A stretch of DNA of 35,419 nucleotides, from assembly GCA_030039005.1 (NCBI GenBank), contig JASHQT010000461.1, positions 1 to 35,419 on the forward strand. Reading direction: 5' to 3'. The stretch comes from Bryobacteraceae bacterium. Its GTDB lineage: Bacteria > Acidobacteriota > Terriglobia > Bryobacterales > Bryobacteraceae. The position numbers and the translations under genes are program-made. Positions 23,643 to 32,262 of the stretch are shown piece after piece. How positions within the stretch are numbered: position 1 is the first letter of the stretch; every line of letters begins with the position of its first letter. The notes beneath the pieces are model-generated. The model was not told where the DNA came from. It ran no database searches and was given only the letters and a program-made list of their open reading frames with translations.

Positions 23643-24644
23643 ATGAACGTATTCGAACTTACGCACGCGCTGGTGGACATCGAATCCATCACTGAAAACG
23701 AGGAGCGGATCGGCCGGGCGCTGTTCGAACGTCTTCAGTCGTTGGCCTTCGAGTTTGGCGGACACGCGGAACTAATGCCCGTGGAGCCGCGGCGCCACAA
23801 CGTGTTCGCGTGGTGGGGAGAACCCACGGTCACGTTTTCCAGTCATATGGACACCGTGCCGCCCTTTTTCCCGGCGCGCGAAGACGATGAACACATCTGG
23901 GGGCGCGGCTCCTGCGACACCAAGGGCATCATCGCCGCCATGATCTTCGCCGTGCGTGACCTGCTCGCGTCCGGGCGGCGCAATCTCGGACTTTTGTTCG
24001 TCGTGGGCGAGGAACGCAACAGCGCCGGCGCACTCGCCGCCGCGAAGTCTCCGCGCGGCTCGAAAATTTTGATCAACGGCGAACCCACCGAAAACAAACT
24101 TGCGCTCGGCTCCAAAGGCGCGCTACGCCTGGAACTGGACGCGCATGGCCGCATGGCGCACTCGGCTTATCCCGAGCTGGGTGAATCGGCCATCGAAAAG
24201 CTTCTCGACGCGCTCGCCGCAGTACGCCGTGTCCCGCTTCCAGTGGATGCCGTGCTCGGCGCGAGCACGTTGAACATCGGCACGATCTCGGGCGGACGCG
24301 CGCCCAATGTCATTCCCGATCACGCGCAGGCCGAGCTGTTCATTCGTCTCGTGGACAGCGGCGATCGCACGCTCGCGGACGTGGAAAAAGCTGTGAACGG
24401 CAAAGTGGATGTTCGCGAAGCCCTGCGCATTCCGGCGCGGCACTTGGGATCGCTGCCCGGCTTTGAAACCACCGTGGTCTCTTTCACTACTGACATTCCC
24501 GCGCTCGGCGAAGCGTGGGGCAAACCGTACCTGATCGGTCCCGGCTCCATCCACGTCGCGCACACCACCGAAGAGCGCATCCCGAAAGCGCAAATCCTCG
24601 AAGCAGTGGAAATCTACAAGCGAATGGCACAACAACTTTTATGA
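23643..24644 (+). CDS. dapE: M20-family amidohydrolase, probable succinyl-diaminopimelate desuccinylase
   Basis: The 333-residue protein has the M20 metal-binding pattern: His68-x-Asp70 ('SSHMDTVPPFF'), Asp92 ('GRGSCDTKGIIAA'), Glu123-Glu124 ('FVVGEERNSAGA'), a Glu in 'NGEPTENK', and His307 ('SIHVAHTTEERIP'). In the lysine pathway it would hydrolyse N-succinyl-LL-diaminopimelate to succinate and LL-DAP. The substrate is inferred from the company it keeps: first gene of a lysine-riboswitch operon that ends with the succinyltransferase dapD. On sequence alone an ArgE/LysK-type deacylase is possible. It is shorter than the E. coli DapE (about 375 residues). No clear ribosome-binding site precedes the ATG. 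Confidence 0.88.
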   Translation: MNVFELTHALVDIESITENEERIGRALFERLQSLAFEFGGHAELMPVEPRRHNVFAWWGEPTVTFSSHMDTVPPFFPAREDDEHIWGRGSCDTKGIIAAMIFAVRDLLASGRRNLGLLFVVGEERNSAGALAAAKSPRGSKILINGEPTENKLALGSKGALRLELDAHGRMAHSAYPELGESAIEKLLDALAAVRRVPLPVDAVLGASTLNIGTISGGRAPNVIPDHAQAELFIRLVDSGDRTLADVEKAVNGKVDVREALRIPARHLGSLPGFETTVVSFTTDIPALGEAWGKPYLIGPGSIHVAHTTEERIPKAQILEAVEIYKRMAQQLL

Positions 24645-24676
24645 ATGGCAACGGCATTTTATGAACAGCAACGGCA
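24637..24676 (+). repeat. 20-base tandem duplication across the dapE stop / asd start
   Basis: TTTTATGAATGGCAACGGCA (24637-24656) is followed directly by TTTTATGAACAGCAACGGCA (24657-24676), with two mismatches. Each copy holds an ATG. The first (24641) overlaps the dapE stop as ATGA but opens only a seven-codon frame, ending at the second ATGA; the second (24661) begins asd. The duplication appears to have moved the asd start out of direct overlap. Confidence 0.7.
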
Positions 24677-25722
24677 GCCGAATCCCCGTAGGAATCCTGG
24701 GCGCCACCGGCATGGTGGGCCAGCAATTCGTCAAATTTCTTCAAAGCCATCCCTGGTTTGACATTTCCTGGATGGGCGCGAGCGACCGTTCGGCCGGCAA
24801 GCCGTACCGCGAAGCCACGAGCTGGCGTCTGGACGGAACCATGCCCGCTTCCGTGCAGCATCTGGAAGTGCACGAGTGCAAGCCAGTCGAAGGCGCGCCA
24901 CGCCTGGTTTTCTCAGCCATGGACGCTTCCGTTGCCACCGAGATCGAACGCGCCTTCGCGCAAGCCGGCCACGTCGTGGTTTCGAATTCGCGCAATCATC
25001 GCATGGAGCCCGATGTTCCACTGTTGATCCCCGACGTGAATCCCGATCACGTGAAAATCATTCCGCACCAGCAGCGAGTGCGGGGCTGGAAAGGCCAGAT
25101 CGCGACGAACCCCAATTGCTCCACCGCTGTTCTCACCACGGCGCTCGCGCCGCTGAAACAGTTCGGCATCCGGCGCGTCATCGTCACCACTATGCAAGCG
25201 ATTTCCGGCGCCGGTTATCCGGGCGTCGCGTCCATGGACATCAATGCGAACGTGATCCCGTTCATCGGCGGCGAAGAAGAAAAGATGCAGCAGGAAACGC
25301 AGAAAATCCTGGGCGACTTCACCGGCGAGGGACTGCGTCCCCTGAATGCCAAAGTAAGCGCGCATTGCAATCGAGTGCCGGTCGTTGACGGGCACACGGT
25401 CACGGTCAGCGTGGAGTTCGAGCATAAGCCGAGTAAGGACGAAATCATCCGGGCGATGGCGAGTTATCGCAGCGTCCCGCAAGAGCGCAATCTTCCGAGC
25501 GCGCCGCCGCAGCCGGTGATCTACATGGAGGAAAACGACCGCCCGCAGCCCCGCCGCGACGTCGAGCGCGAGCGCGGCATGGCAGTTTTTGTCGGCCGCC
25601 TGCGCGAATGCCCGGTGCTCGATTACAAATTCGTGGCGCTCGGGCACAACACCGTGCGCGGCGCCGCGGGCGCGGCTGTGTTGAACGCCGAACTCATGTA
25701 CTCGGAGGGACTGCTGGACTAA
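24661..25722 (+). CDS. asd: Aspartate-semialdehyde dehydrogenase (archaeal/fungal-type)
   Basis: The 353-residue enzyme reduces aspartyl phosphate to aspartate semialdehyde with NADPH, the second step of the aspartate pathway. It has the N-terminal nucleotide-binding loop 'VGILGATGMVGQQFVKFL', the catalytic Cys153 in 'ATNPNCSTAVLT', and His245 in 'CNRVPVVDGHTVTV'. It also carries 'TMQAISGAGYPGVASMDINA', the form found in the archaeal/fungal branch and not in the E. coli branch. Its ATG lies 17 bases after the dapE stop, within a tandem duplication. The stop overlaps the lysC start (TAATG). Confidence 0.95.
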   Translation: MNSNGSRIPVGILGATGMVGQQFVKFLQSHPWFDISWMGASDRSAGKPYREATSWRLDGTMPASVQHLEVHECKPVEGAPRLVFSAMDASVATEIERAFAQAGHVVVSNSRNHRMEPDVPLLIPDVNPDHVKIIPHQQRVRGWKGQIATNPNCSTAVLTTALAPLKQFGIRRVIVTTMQAISGAGYPGVASMDINANVIPFIGGEEEKMQQETQKILGDFTGEGLRPLNAKVSAHCNRVPVVDGHTVTVSVEFEHKPSKDEIIRAMASYRSVPQERNLPSAPPQPVIYMEENDRPQPRRDVERERGMAVFVGRLRECPVLDYKFVALGHNTVRGAAGAAVLNAELMYSEGLLD

Positions 25723-27062
25723 TGATTGTCATGAAATTCGGCGGCACCTCTGTCGAATCCGCCGAAGCCATTGAGCGCGTCACCGGCATCGTTAAATCGC
25801 GCCTTCCGCGCAAGCCCGTCGTGGTGGTCTCGGCCATGGGCAAGACCACCAATCGCCTGTTGAAGATCGCCGACCTCGCCATCGCCGGCCAGCGCGACGA
25901 AGCCTTGCGAGAGCTGATGTCTCTGCGCGATTTCCATCTCCGCGAATCCGGCATGGAACGGACTGTCGACGAACATTTCCAGGAACTCTCCGAACTCGTC
26001 AAGGGTCTCGCCGTTTTGGGCGAGCTTACCCCGCGCTCCATCGACGCCATCTCCAGTTTTGGCGAGCGCCTTTCGAGCCTGATCGTCACCAATTATTTTC
26101 AGCGCCACGGCCTCAAGGCCGTGCACGTTGATTCACGCAAGGTCATCGTGACCGATCATCGGCACACGCAGGCCATGCCGCTGTTCGATCAAACCTACGC
26201 CAAGCTCGCGGCCGCTATCCCGCCTCTCGCCGAGCACCACGTGGTGGTCATGGGCGGCTTCATCGCGTGCACGGAAAACGGCGTCACCACCACGCTCGGC
26301 CGCGGCGGTTCGGACTTTACGGCGTCCATCGTCGGCGCGGGCATCGGCGCCGAAGAGATCCAGATCTGGACCGACGTGGACGGGATGCTCACTGCCGATC
26401 CCAATGTCGTCCCCGGCGCCCGCCGGATCAAAGTCATCTCCTTCGCCGAGGCCGCGGAATTGGCCTTCTTCGGCGCGAAGGTTCTGCACCCGGCCACCGT
26501 GATGCCGGCCATCGACCGCGATATTCCGGTGATGATCCTCAACTCGCGGCGGCCGGAAGTGGAGGGCACGCGCATCCAATCCGCGGCGGTTCCCAGCAAA
26601 AATGTCGTGAAGTCGATCGCCTGCAAACGAAAAGTACTGGTTTTGAACATTTGCTCTACACACATGTTTATGGCGCATGGCTTCATGCGGCGCATCTTCG
26701 AAGTTTTCGACCGCCATCAGGCGTCCATCGATATGATCGCGACGTCCGTAGTGAGCGTCTCGCTGACTCTCGATCAGCCCGAGCGCGTCGAAGCGATCGC
26801 GGCGGAGCTCCGTGAATTCGCGGAGGTCTCCGTCGATGCCGACCAAGCTATCATCTGCATGGTGGGCGAAAATATGCGGCACACTCCTGGCGTTGCGGCG
26901 CGCGTGTTCAAAGCGCTCAACGGCGTGAATGTCAGCATGGTTTCGCAAGGTGCGTCGGAATTGAATCTGGGATTCGTGGTCGCGGGCACGGAGCTCAAGC
27001 GCGCGGTGGAACTGCTGCACAACGAATTTTTCTCCCAGCTCGACCCGGCTGTTTTTGATTAA
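25722..27062 (+). CDS. lysC: Monofunctional aspartate kinase with C-terminal ACT domains
   Basis: ATG 25722, sharing its A with the asd stop (TAATG), gives the correct N-terminus MIVMKFGGTSVES; an open frame further upstream is only read-through of asd DNA. The 446-residue enzyme phosphorylates aspartate, the first step of the pathway. Kinase motifs are KFGGTSVES (5-13), 'SSFGERLSS' (111-119), 'GRGGSDFTAS' (193-202) and 'WTDVDGMLTADPNVVPGA' (216-233). Two ACT-type regulatory domains occupy about 305-446, the second with 'ICMVGENMRHTPGVAARVF'. The single-gene form with long regulatory tail resembles lysine-sensitive LysC. Feedback inhibition by lysine is inferred, in addition to the riboswitch. 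Confidence 0.96.
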   Translation: MIVMKFGGTSVESAEAIERVTGIVKSRLPRKPVVVVSAMGKTTNRLLKIADLAIAGQRDEALRELMSLRDFHLRESGMERTVDEHFQELSELVKGLAVLGELTPRSIDAISSFGERLSSLIVTNYFQRHGLKAVHVDSRKVIVTDHRHTQAMPLFDQTYAKLAAAIPPLAEHHVVVMGGFIACTENGVTTTLGRGGSDFTASIVGAGIGAEEIQIWTDVDGMLTADPNVVPGARRIKVISFAEAAELAFFGAKVLHPATVMPAIDRDIPVMILNSRRPEVEGTRIQSAAVPSKNVVKSIACKRKVLVLNICSTHMFMAHGFMRRIFEVFDRHQASIDMIATSVVSVSLTLDQPERVEAIAAELREFAEVSVDADQAIICMVGENMRHTPGVAARVFKALNGVNVSMVSQGASELNLGFVVAGTELKRAVELLHNEFFSQLDPAVFD

Positions 27063-27071
27063 ATAACCCAG

Positions 27072-27743
27072 ATGCCTAACCTCGCCATCGTCGGCTACGG
27101 AAAAATGGGCCGCTTGCTCGATCAGCTCGCGCCCGAATACGGATTCACCGTCACCGCGCGCGTGGATGTCGACCGCGAGGAGCCGCTAGAGGGCGCGGAC
27201 GTTGCCGTGGAATTCTCGGTTCCTTCGGCGGTGCTCGGCAATATTCAAAAGGCCGCGGCGCTAGGGATCCCCATCGTCGTCGGAACCACCGCCTGGGGCG
27301 GTCATCTGGCTGAAGCACGAGCCTTGATCGAAGCGAGCCGGGGCGCTCTGGTCTGGAGTCCCAATTTTTCGGTTGGCGTGAACATCTTCACGCGCCTGGT
27401 GAGTGAAGCGGCGCGGCTGTTCGCGAACGAAAAAGAATACGGCGCCTGGGCCTGGGAGATTCACCACATCACCAAGAAGGATGCACCCTCCGGCACCCTG
27501 ATCCAGCTCGTCGATCGCATGAAAGCCGCGGGATACGCGCGCCCTATCGACGCGAGCTCCAGCCGCGCCGGCGCGCATCCGGGCACGCACGAGGTGGGCT
27601 TCGATTCCGCAGCCGACACGGTCACCCTGCGTCACACCGCCCGCAGCAGGGAAGGCTTCGCCCGCGGCGCTCTGAAAGCGGCACAATGGATTATCGGGCG
27701 CAAAGGATTCTACGAATTTAGCGACGTTCTGTTTGGAGGCTGA
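27072..27743 (+). CDS. dapB: 4-hydroxy-tetrahydrodipicolinate reductase (short form)
   Basis: The 223-residue protein has the nucleotide loop 'AIVGYGKMG' (5-13), 'VEFSVPSAV' and 'IVVGTTAWG' around the active-site cleft, 'SPNFSVGVNIF' and the catalytic block 'EIHHITKKDAPSGT' (129-142, His131/His132 with Lys136). It reduces the DapA product to tetrahydrodipicolinate using NAD(P)H. E. coli DapB has 273 residues; this one is shorter mainly in the N-terminal nucleotide-binding domain, but no catalytic motif is missing. It lies nine bases after lysC and two bases before dapA. Confidence 0.94.
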   Translation: MPNLAIVGYGKMGRLLDQLAPEYGFTVTARVDVDREEPLEGADVAVEFSVPSAVLGNIQKAAALGIPIVVGTTAWGGHLAEARALIEASRGALVWSPNFSVGVNIFTRLVSEAARLFANEKEYGAWAWEIHHITKKDAPSGTLIQLVDRMKAAGYARPIDASSSRAGAHPGTHEVGFDSAADTVTLRHTARSREGFARGALKAAQWIIGRKGFYEFSDVLFGG

Positions 27744-27745
27744 AA

Positions 27746-28675
27746 ATGTTGTTTCAAGGTTGTGGCACTGCCATGGTGACACCGTTCCACGAGGACGGGG
27801 CTTCGAACAGTTCCTTGGACGAGCGCACGCTGCGCTCGCTGGTGAGGCGGCAGATCGCGGAAGGCATCAATTTCCTGGTGCCCTGCGGGACCTCGGGCGA
27901 AAGCCCCACGCTCACGCGTTCCGAGCACCTGCGCGTGGTCGAAATCACGCTCGAAGAAGCGAAGGGCCGCGTGCCGGTGCTCGCGGGCGCGGGCGGCTAT
28001 AATACCGCCGAAGTCATCGAGCTGGCCAAAGAGATCAAGGCCATGGGCGCGGACGGCATCCTCTCCGTCACGCCGTATTACAACAAGCCCACGCAGGAAG
28101 GCCTCTACCGGCACTATAAGGCGATCGCCGCCGCCGTGAAACTGCCCATCATTGTTTATAGCGTGCAAAGCCGCACGGGCGTCAACGTGGAACCCGCCAC
28201 GCTCAAGCGCCTTTCGGAAATCGACTACATCATCGGCGTCAAGGAAGCATCCGGCAACATCGGCCAGATGGCGCAAGTGGTGCAGCAGGCTCCTTCGAGC
28301 TTCGCCGTGCTCTGCGGCGACGACGCCATCAGTATTCCTCTGATCGCTCTGGGCGGCCACGGCGTAGTCTCAGTGATCTCCAACGAAATTCCACGCGAGT
28401 TCACCGAACTCATCCAGCGCGCGCTGCGCAACGATTTCCCGGGCGCGCGCGAGCTCCAGCGCAAGTATTTGCCGCTGATGGAAGTGAACTTCGTCGAATC
28501 CAATCCCATTCCGGTGAAACAGGCCATGGCGCTGATGGGTCTGCTCGAACCCGTCTGGCGGTTGCCCCTGTGCCCGCCCAATCCCGCCAATCTCGCCAAG
28601 ATCGAAAAGGTCCTCGAAGCTTTGCATTTGATGGCTGGGGGTCCGCTCGCCGGACGGAGCGTGCATGCGGTCTGA
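27746..28675 (+). CDS. dapA: 4-hydroxy-tetrahydrodipicolinate synthase
   Basis: GGAGG at 27735-27739 serves the ATG. The 309-residue TIM-barrel aldolase condenses aspartate semialdehyde with pyruvate, the first step committed to lysine. Seen motifs: 'VPCGTSGESPTLT' with Thr49-Ser50, 'SVTPYYNKPTQEGLYRHYKA', Tyr138 and Arg143 in 'IVYSVQSRTGVNV', and the Schiff-base Lys166 in 'IIGVKEASGN'. In most homologues the Tyr region reads YNVPGRT; here it is YSVQSRT, with the key Tyr and Arg kept. The last 11 bases overlap dapD. Assignment is secure from motifs and operon. Confidence 0.95.
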   Translation: MLFQGCGTAMVTPFHEDGASNSSLDERTLRSLVRRQIAEGINFLVPCGTSGESPTLTRSEHLRVVEITLEEAKGRVPVLAGAGGYNTAEVIELAKEIKAMGADGILSVTPYYNKPTQEGLYRHYKAIAAAVKLPIIVYSVQSRTGVNVEPATLKRLSEIDYIIGVKEASGNIGQMAQVVQQAPSSFAVLCGDDAISIPLIALGGHGVVSVISNEIPREFTELIQRALRNDFPGARELQRKYLPLMEVNFVESNPIPVKQAMALMGLLEPVWRLPLCPPNPANLAKIEKVLEALHLMAGGPLAGRSVHAV

Positions 28676-29501
28676 GATCGAAAAGCTTTTCGACGAAAAA
28701 CCATCCGAGTACAGCAACGAACATTTTGATCTTTTCCAGCGCTTCAAGCTGGCACTGAATAGTGGCGCGATTCGCGCGGCTGAGCCCGACGCTTCGACGA
28801 AAACCGGATGGCGCGTCAACGCCTGGGTCAAAAAAGGCGTCCTGCTCGGGTTTCGCATGGGCACGGTCGTCGACATGTCCATCCATGCCACGCGCCAACC
28901 CTGGTTCGACAAGGCCACTTTCCCGGTTCAGCGCATCTCCGCCGATCGCGGCATTCGCATCGTTCCCGGCGGCTCCAGTATTCGCGACGGCTGCTACATC
29001 GGCAAAGGCGTGACGTGCATGCCGCCCATGTACATCAACACGGGAAGCTGGGTGGGCGACGGCTCCATGATCGATTCGCACGCCCTGGTCGGAAGCTGCG
29101 CGCAGGTGGGATCGAATTGCCACATTTCGGCCGCGGCCCAGATTGGCGGCGTGCTCGAGCCGGTAGGCGCGCTGCCCGTGATCATCGAGGACGAAGTGCT
29201 GATGGGCGGCAACACCGGCGTGTATGAAGGAACCGTCGTGAAAAAGCGCGCCGTGCTGGGTTCGGGCGTGATCCTGAATCGCTCCACACCGGTCTACGAC
29301 GTGGCGAGCGGCCAGATCTATCGCGCCACGGACGAAGATCCACTGGTGATACCCGAAAACGCCGTCGTCGTTGCCGGCTCGCGCGCCATCACCTCCGGTC
29401 CCGGACTCGATTGGGGCCTGTCGCTATATACGCCGGTGATCGTCAAGTACCGCGATTCGAAAACCGACACCCGCATTCAGCTTGAGCATCTGCTCAGATA
29501 G
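28665..29501 (+). CDS. dapD: Tetrahydrodipicolinate N-succinyltransferase
   Basis: The 278-residue enzyme transfers succinyl from succinyl-CoA to tetrahydrodipicolinate, opening the succinylase branch to diaminopimelate. The N-terminal helical domain is followed by 'TGWRVNAWVKKGVLLGFRMG' and a left-handed beta-helix of hexapeptide repeats: 'GCYIGKGVTCMPPMYINTGS', 'VGDGSMIDSHALVGSCAQVG', 'EDEVLMGGNTGVYEGTVVKK'. The gene starts inside dapA (11-base overlap). Its last 25 bases overlap the end of a glycosyltransferase on the opposite strand, so the operon ends here. DapC, dapF and lysA must be elsewhere. Confidence 0.95.
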   Translation: MRSEIEKLFDEKPSEYSNEHFDLFQRFKLALNSGAIRAAEPDASTKTGWRVNAWVKKGVLLGFRMGTVVDMSIHATRQPWFDKATFPVQRISADRGIRIVPGGSSIRDGCYIGKGVTCMPPMYINTGSWVGDGSMIDSHALVGSCAQVGSNCHISAAAQIGGVLEPVGALPVIIEDEVLMGGNTGVYEGTVVKKRAVLGSGVILNRSTPVYDVASGQIYRATDEDPLVIPENAVVVAGSRAITSGPGLDWGLSLYTPVIVKYRDSKTDTRIQLEHLLR

Positions 29502-30532
29502 GCAAGCGTGGCGCGCGCGCTTTTCTCCCAGGTGAATTGCGCGGCACGATTCTGCGCGGCTTCGGTCGAAATCTTGCCGGAAGCGAGCAGCAGCAGCGCG
29601 TCCCGCATCTCGCGGTCGTTCGCCGGATCGAAGAAATGCACCGTCGAGCGTGCGATCTCGCGCAGCGGCGGGATGTCGGAGCAGGCCAGCGGAACACATG
29701 CCGCCATCGCTTCGAGCACCGGCAATCCGAAGCCTTCGAAGGTGGAGGGATAGATCATACCCAGCGCGCAGCGGTACAGTTCATAGAGGCGCTCGCGCGG
29801 CACCCAGCCCAGGATTTCGATCGAATCCCCAGCCAACGCCTCAATTTCCTTCGCCGCGAGCCCCCGTACGCCGGTCAGCACCAATTTCGGCGCGTTCTTC
29901 ATCTGCGCATGCACGCGCAGCAGGCGCCGAAGATTCTTGTGCGGATGCGAAGTGGAGGCGCACAGCAAATAGTCCTGGGGCTCGCGGTGCTGTGCGATCT
30001 GGAAGAACTCGCGCTCCACCCCGTGCTGGATCACCTCCGCCGCCCTGCCGTAATAGCGTTGGATATCGTCATGAGCGGCCATGGAACCGGTGAGCACGCC
30101 GCGCGAACGCTTGGCCGCTGCCCATACGAAAAAATTCCAGAACGGGAGATCCACGCGCCGGAAATATTCCGGATGCCGCTTGTGCTGCAGATCGTGGATG
30201 ATGGTCACCATCGGGCAGCCGCACAGCACGGGCGCTGTGAATCCCGGGTTGAACAAAACATTCAGCCGGTACTTTCGCGCTTCCCAGGGCAGCGCGAGTT
30301 GCTCCCACATAATCCGCGCGGGTCGAAACCTGGCGCGAACCGGTTGCGGCGCTTGCAAGAAGTTGGGATGATCCGGCACGAGGTCCGCGCCCGTTTCGCG
30401 ATTCGTGAAAACCACGTATTGGTTTTCCGCATCGATCGCCGCCAGGCCCGCCAGCAGGTTGCGCAGATAAATCTCCGTGCCGCCCACGCCTCCCGGAATC
30501 AGGTACAGAGCATTGATCCCGATCCGGATCAT
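29477..30532 (-). CDS. GT4-family glycosyltransferase
   Basis: The 351-residue protein has the two-domain GT-B layout. The N-terminal acceptor loop is 'IPGGVGGTEIYLRNLLAGL', and 'MVTIIHDLQHKRHPEYFRR' lies at the domain core. A Rossmann-type C-terminal half contains 'YLLCASTSHPHKNLRRLLRV' and the donor-binding EX7E motif ('STFEGFGLPVLEAMA'). GT4 enzymes add mannose, glucose or related sugars with retained stereochemistry. Its ATG overlaps the stop of the TMTC-like gene (ATGA), and it is the last gene of the minus-strand glycan cluster. It probably acts at the cytoplasmic face on lipid-linked or surface polysaccharide. Sugar unknown. Confidence 0.92.
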   Translation of the reverse strand: MIRIGINALYLIPGGVGGTEIYLRNLLAGLAAIDAENQYVVFTNRETGADLVPDHPNFLQAPQPVRARFRPARIMWEQLALPWEARKYRLNVLFNPGFTAPVLCGCPMVTIIHDLQHKRHPEYFRRVDLPFWNFFVWAAAKRSRGVLTGSMAAHDDIQRYYGRAAEVIQHGVEREFFQIAQHREPQDYLLCASTSHPHKNLRRLLRVHAQMKNAPKLVLTGVRGLAAKEIEALAGDSIEILGWVPRERLYELYRCALGMIYPSTFEGFGLPVLEAMAACVPLACSDIPPLREIARSTVHFFDPANDREMRDALLLLASGKISTEAAQNRAAQFTWEKSARATLAYLSRCSS

Positions 30533-32262
30533 CGAGTCGCCAGGCGCGCCAAAGCCGCGCGAGCAGGTTCATTGTACGGGTCGATGCTCAGCACCGTCTG
30601 ATAGTCTTCCCGCGCCCGCGCCAGGTCGCCTTGGGCCTGATACACGTTGCCGAGCGTGTAATAGGTCATCGCGAAGCCAGGGTCGAGCTTTTGGGCCATC
30701 GTCAGCGCCTGCAGGGCCTGCGGGTAGTTGCCGGCTTTTCCATATTCCCGCCCGAGCTGCGAATACGTGTGCGCGCTCGGGTGTAGCGCCACGGCTTGCG
30801 CGAGCTTCGCGATCGCCTGCTGGGTGTTTCCCGCGCAGTCATAGGCCAATCCCCAGTCGAGCAGCAGGCCGTAGTCCGGCGTTTCCAGCGTGGCCGTCCT
30901 CTGATATTCATTCACGGACGCGGCGCAGTCACCCGCGTGGAAATCGGCCATGGCCAGTTGATAGCGTGGGCGCATCTTGCGCGGCGACTTGTCCACGGTG
31001 TCCTTCCAGATCGCCACTTCGCTTCCCCACAGCAGATTGCGCTGATACGTGAGCGCCCCTTCGGCGATCAACAACAGCGCCAGCGCCGCCACGAACGCAT
31101 TTCTCGATGGCTTCCAGCGCCGTACAAACTCCACGGTAATGAGCAACAACCCGAGGAAGGGCAGATACAAGCGGCGCTCCGCCATCGGATCGAGAATCGG
31201 AACGAAGGACGAAGTGGGCGCGAGCAGAAGCAGAAACACGAACCAACCGTAGGAGCCGATCGGAAACTGCCGCCGGTAGATCCACGCCAGTGCGCTCACG
31301 GCGATCAGCGCCGCAAGCCCCACGATCGCGCCATGCGCCAGGATGCTCCGCGAGATGTCGACATCGGGGTCCAGATTCTGGCCGATCGGAAGTACGTACA
31401 GCCGGAGGTAATCCCAGATCACACGGCATTGGGTGAAAAAGTATTGATACCAAGTCACGCCCGCGACCTGGAAACCGGCCGTCCCGTTGTTACTCAGGAT
31501 GCGTACGAGGTAGGCGCCGAACAACGCGGCGCCCGCCGCGATCGGCACATAGACTTTCCAATTCCGCACGATGGTGGAGGGGGAAAACTCGAAGTTCCAA
31601 TAGTAGTCGGTCAGCAACAATACCGCGGGCAAAACGGCAGTGTGCTCCTTGGACGCGGCGGCCGCGGTGAATAGCGCCAGCAATACCGCAATCCTTGGAA
31701 TGGACGCCGCCGGGGCGTTGCGAGTCACGAACACGGCCAGTGCGGCCAAGACAAAAAACACGCTCAGCGTCTCCGACCGGCTGGCGATATAACTCACCGA
31801 TTCAGTCTGCAGCGGATGCAGCAGAAACAACCCCGCGGCGAAAAAAGCGAGGATCCGCGCGCGCATTTCCTCCACCGCGGCCCAGCCCAGCACACGCCGG
31901 ACGATCAGAAACGTAAAAATGGCGTTGCAGAAGTGCAGCAACACATTCACCACGTGATAGCCGAAAGTGGACTGCGCGCCCGATTGCTCGAAATTGGCCC
32001 AGAACGTGACCATCAGCAGCGGGCGAAGCTGGTGCAGCCAGGCCACAAAAGGGATTTGCGCCGCGTTCGGATACATGTACATCAGCGACATGTCATCCAA
32101 CAGAAACGGACCGCGGATGGCCGGCCAGTAGACCTCGAATGCCCCCAGCAGCGCCGCGAAAGCGGCGGCGGCATAGATCCACACCCACGGACTGCGGCGC
32201 GGTTCCGCTATCACCACCGGCGCCGCGCTGCGCTTGCCTTTCCTGGCCTTGCTATTTTTCAT
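30529..32262 (-). CDS. TMTC-like multi-pass membrane glycosyltransferase with C-terminal TPRs
   Basis: The 577-residue protein has about ten membrane helices in the first 420 residues, then four or so TPR units ('YGLLLDWGLAYDCAGNTQQA', 'SQLGREYGKAGNYPQALQAL', 'TYYTLGNVYQAQGDLARARE'). The first luminal loop has 'RGPFLLDDMSLMY', where paired acidic residues are expected in GT-C enzymes, and 'LFLLHPLQTESVSYIASRSE' is typical of TMTC/PMT-like proteins. Family members add mannose from a lipid carrier to proteins or glycans on the outer face. The gene overlaps DUF2304 by 11 bases and the GT4 by four. Role in protein O-glycosylation or polysaccharide assembly is open. Confidence 0.85.
   Translation of the reverse strand: MKNSKARKGKRSAAPVVIAEPRRSPWVWIYAAAAFAALLGAFEVYWPAIRGPFLLDDMSLMYMYPNAAQIPFVAWLHQLRPLLMVTFWANFEQSGAQSTFGYHVVNVLLHFCNAIFTFLIVRRVLGWAAVEEMRARILAFFAAGLFLLHPLQTESVSYIASRSETLSVFFVLAALAVFVTRNAPAASIPRIAVLLALFTAAAASKEHTAVLPAVLLLTDYYWNFEFSPSTIVRNWKVYVPIAAGAALFGAYLVRILSNNGTAGFQVAGVTWYQYFFTQCRVIWDYLRLYVLPIGQNLDPDVDISRSILAHGAIVGLAALIAVSALAWIYRRQFPIGSYGWFVFLLLLAPTSSFVPILDPMAERRLYLPFLGLLLITVEFVRRWKPSRNAFVAALALLLIAEGALTYQRNLLWGSEVAIWKDTVDKSPRKMRPRYQLAMADFHAGDCAASVNEYQRTATLETPDYGLLLDWGLAYDCAGNTQQAIAKLAQAVALHPSAHTYSQLGREYGKAGNYPQALQALTMAQKLDPGFAMTYYTLGNVYQAQGDLARAREDYQTVLSIDPYNEPARAALARLATR

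Noticed and set aside
25608..25721. A longer N-terminus for aspartate kinase
   Set aside because: The extra 38 residues come from the end of asd read in another frame; MKFGGTSVES must lie at the N-terminus in this family.
29537..30601. A 354-codon plus-strand frame opposite the GT4 gene
   Set aside because: No recognisable motif; the minus strand has the full GT4 motif set. Antisense shadow.
30796..31674. A 292-codon plus-strand frame opposite the TMTC-like gene
   Set aside because: Charged, repeat-free Arg/Gln/His product with no domain; the membrane glycosyltransferase on the minus strand explains the DNA.
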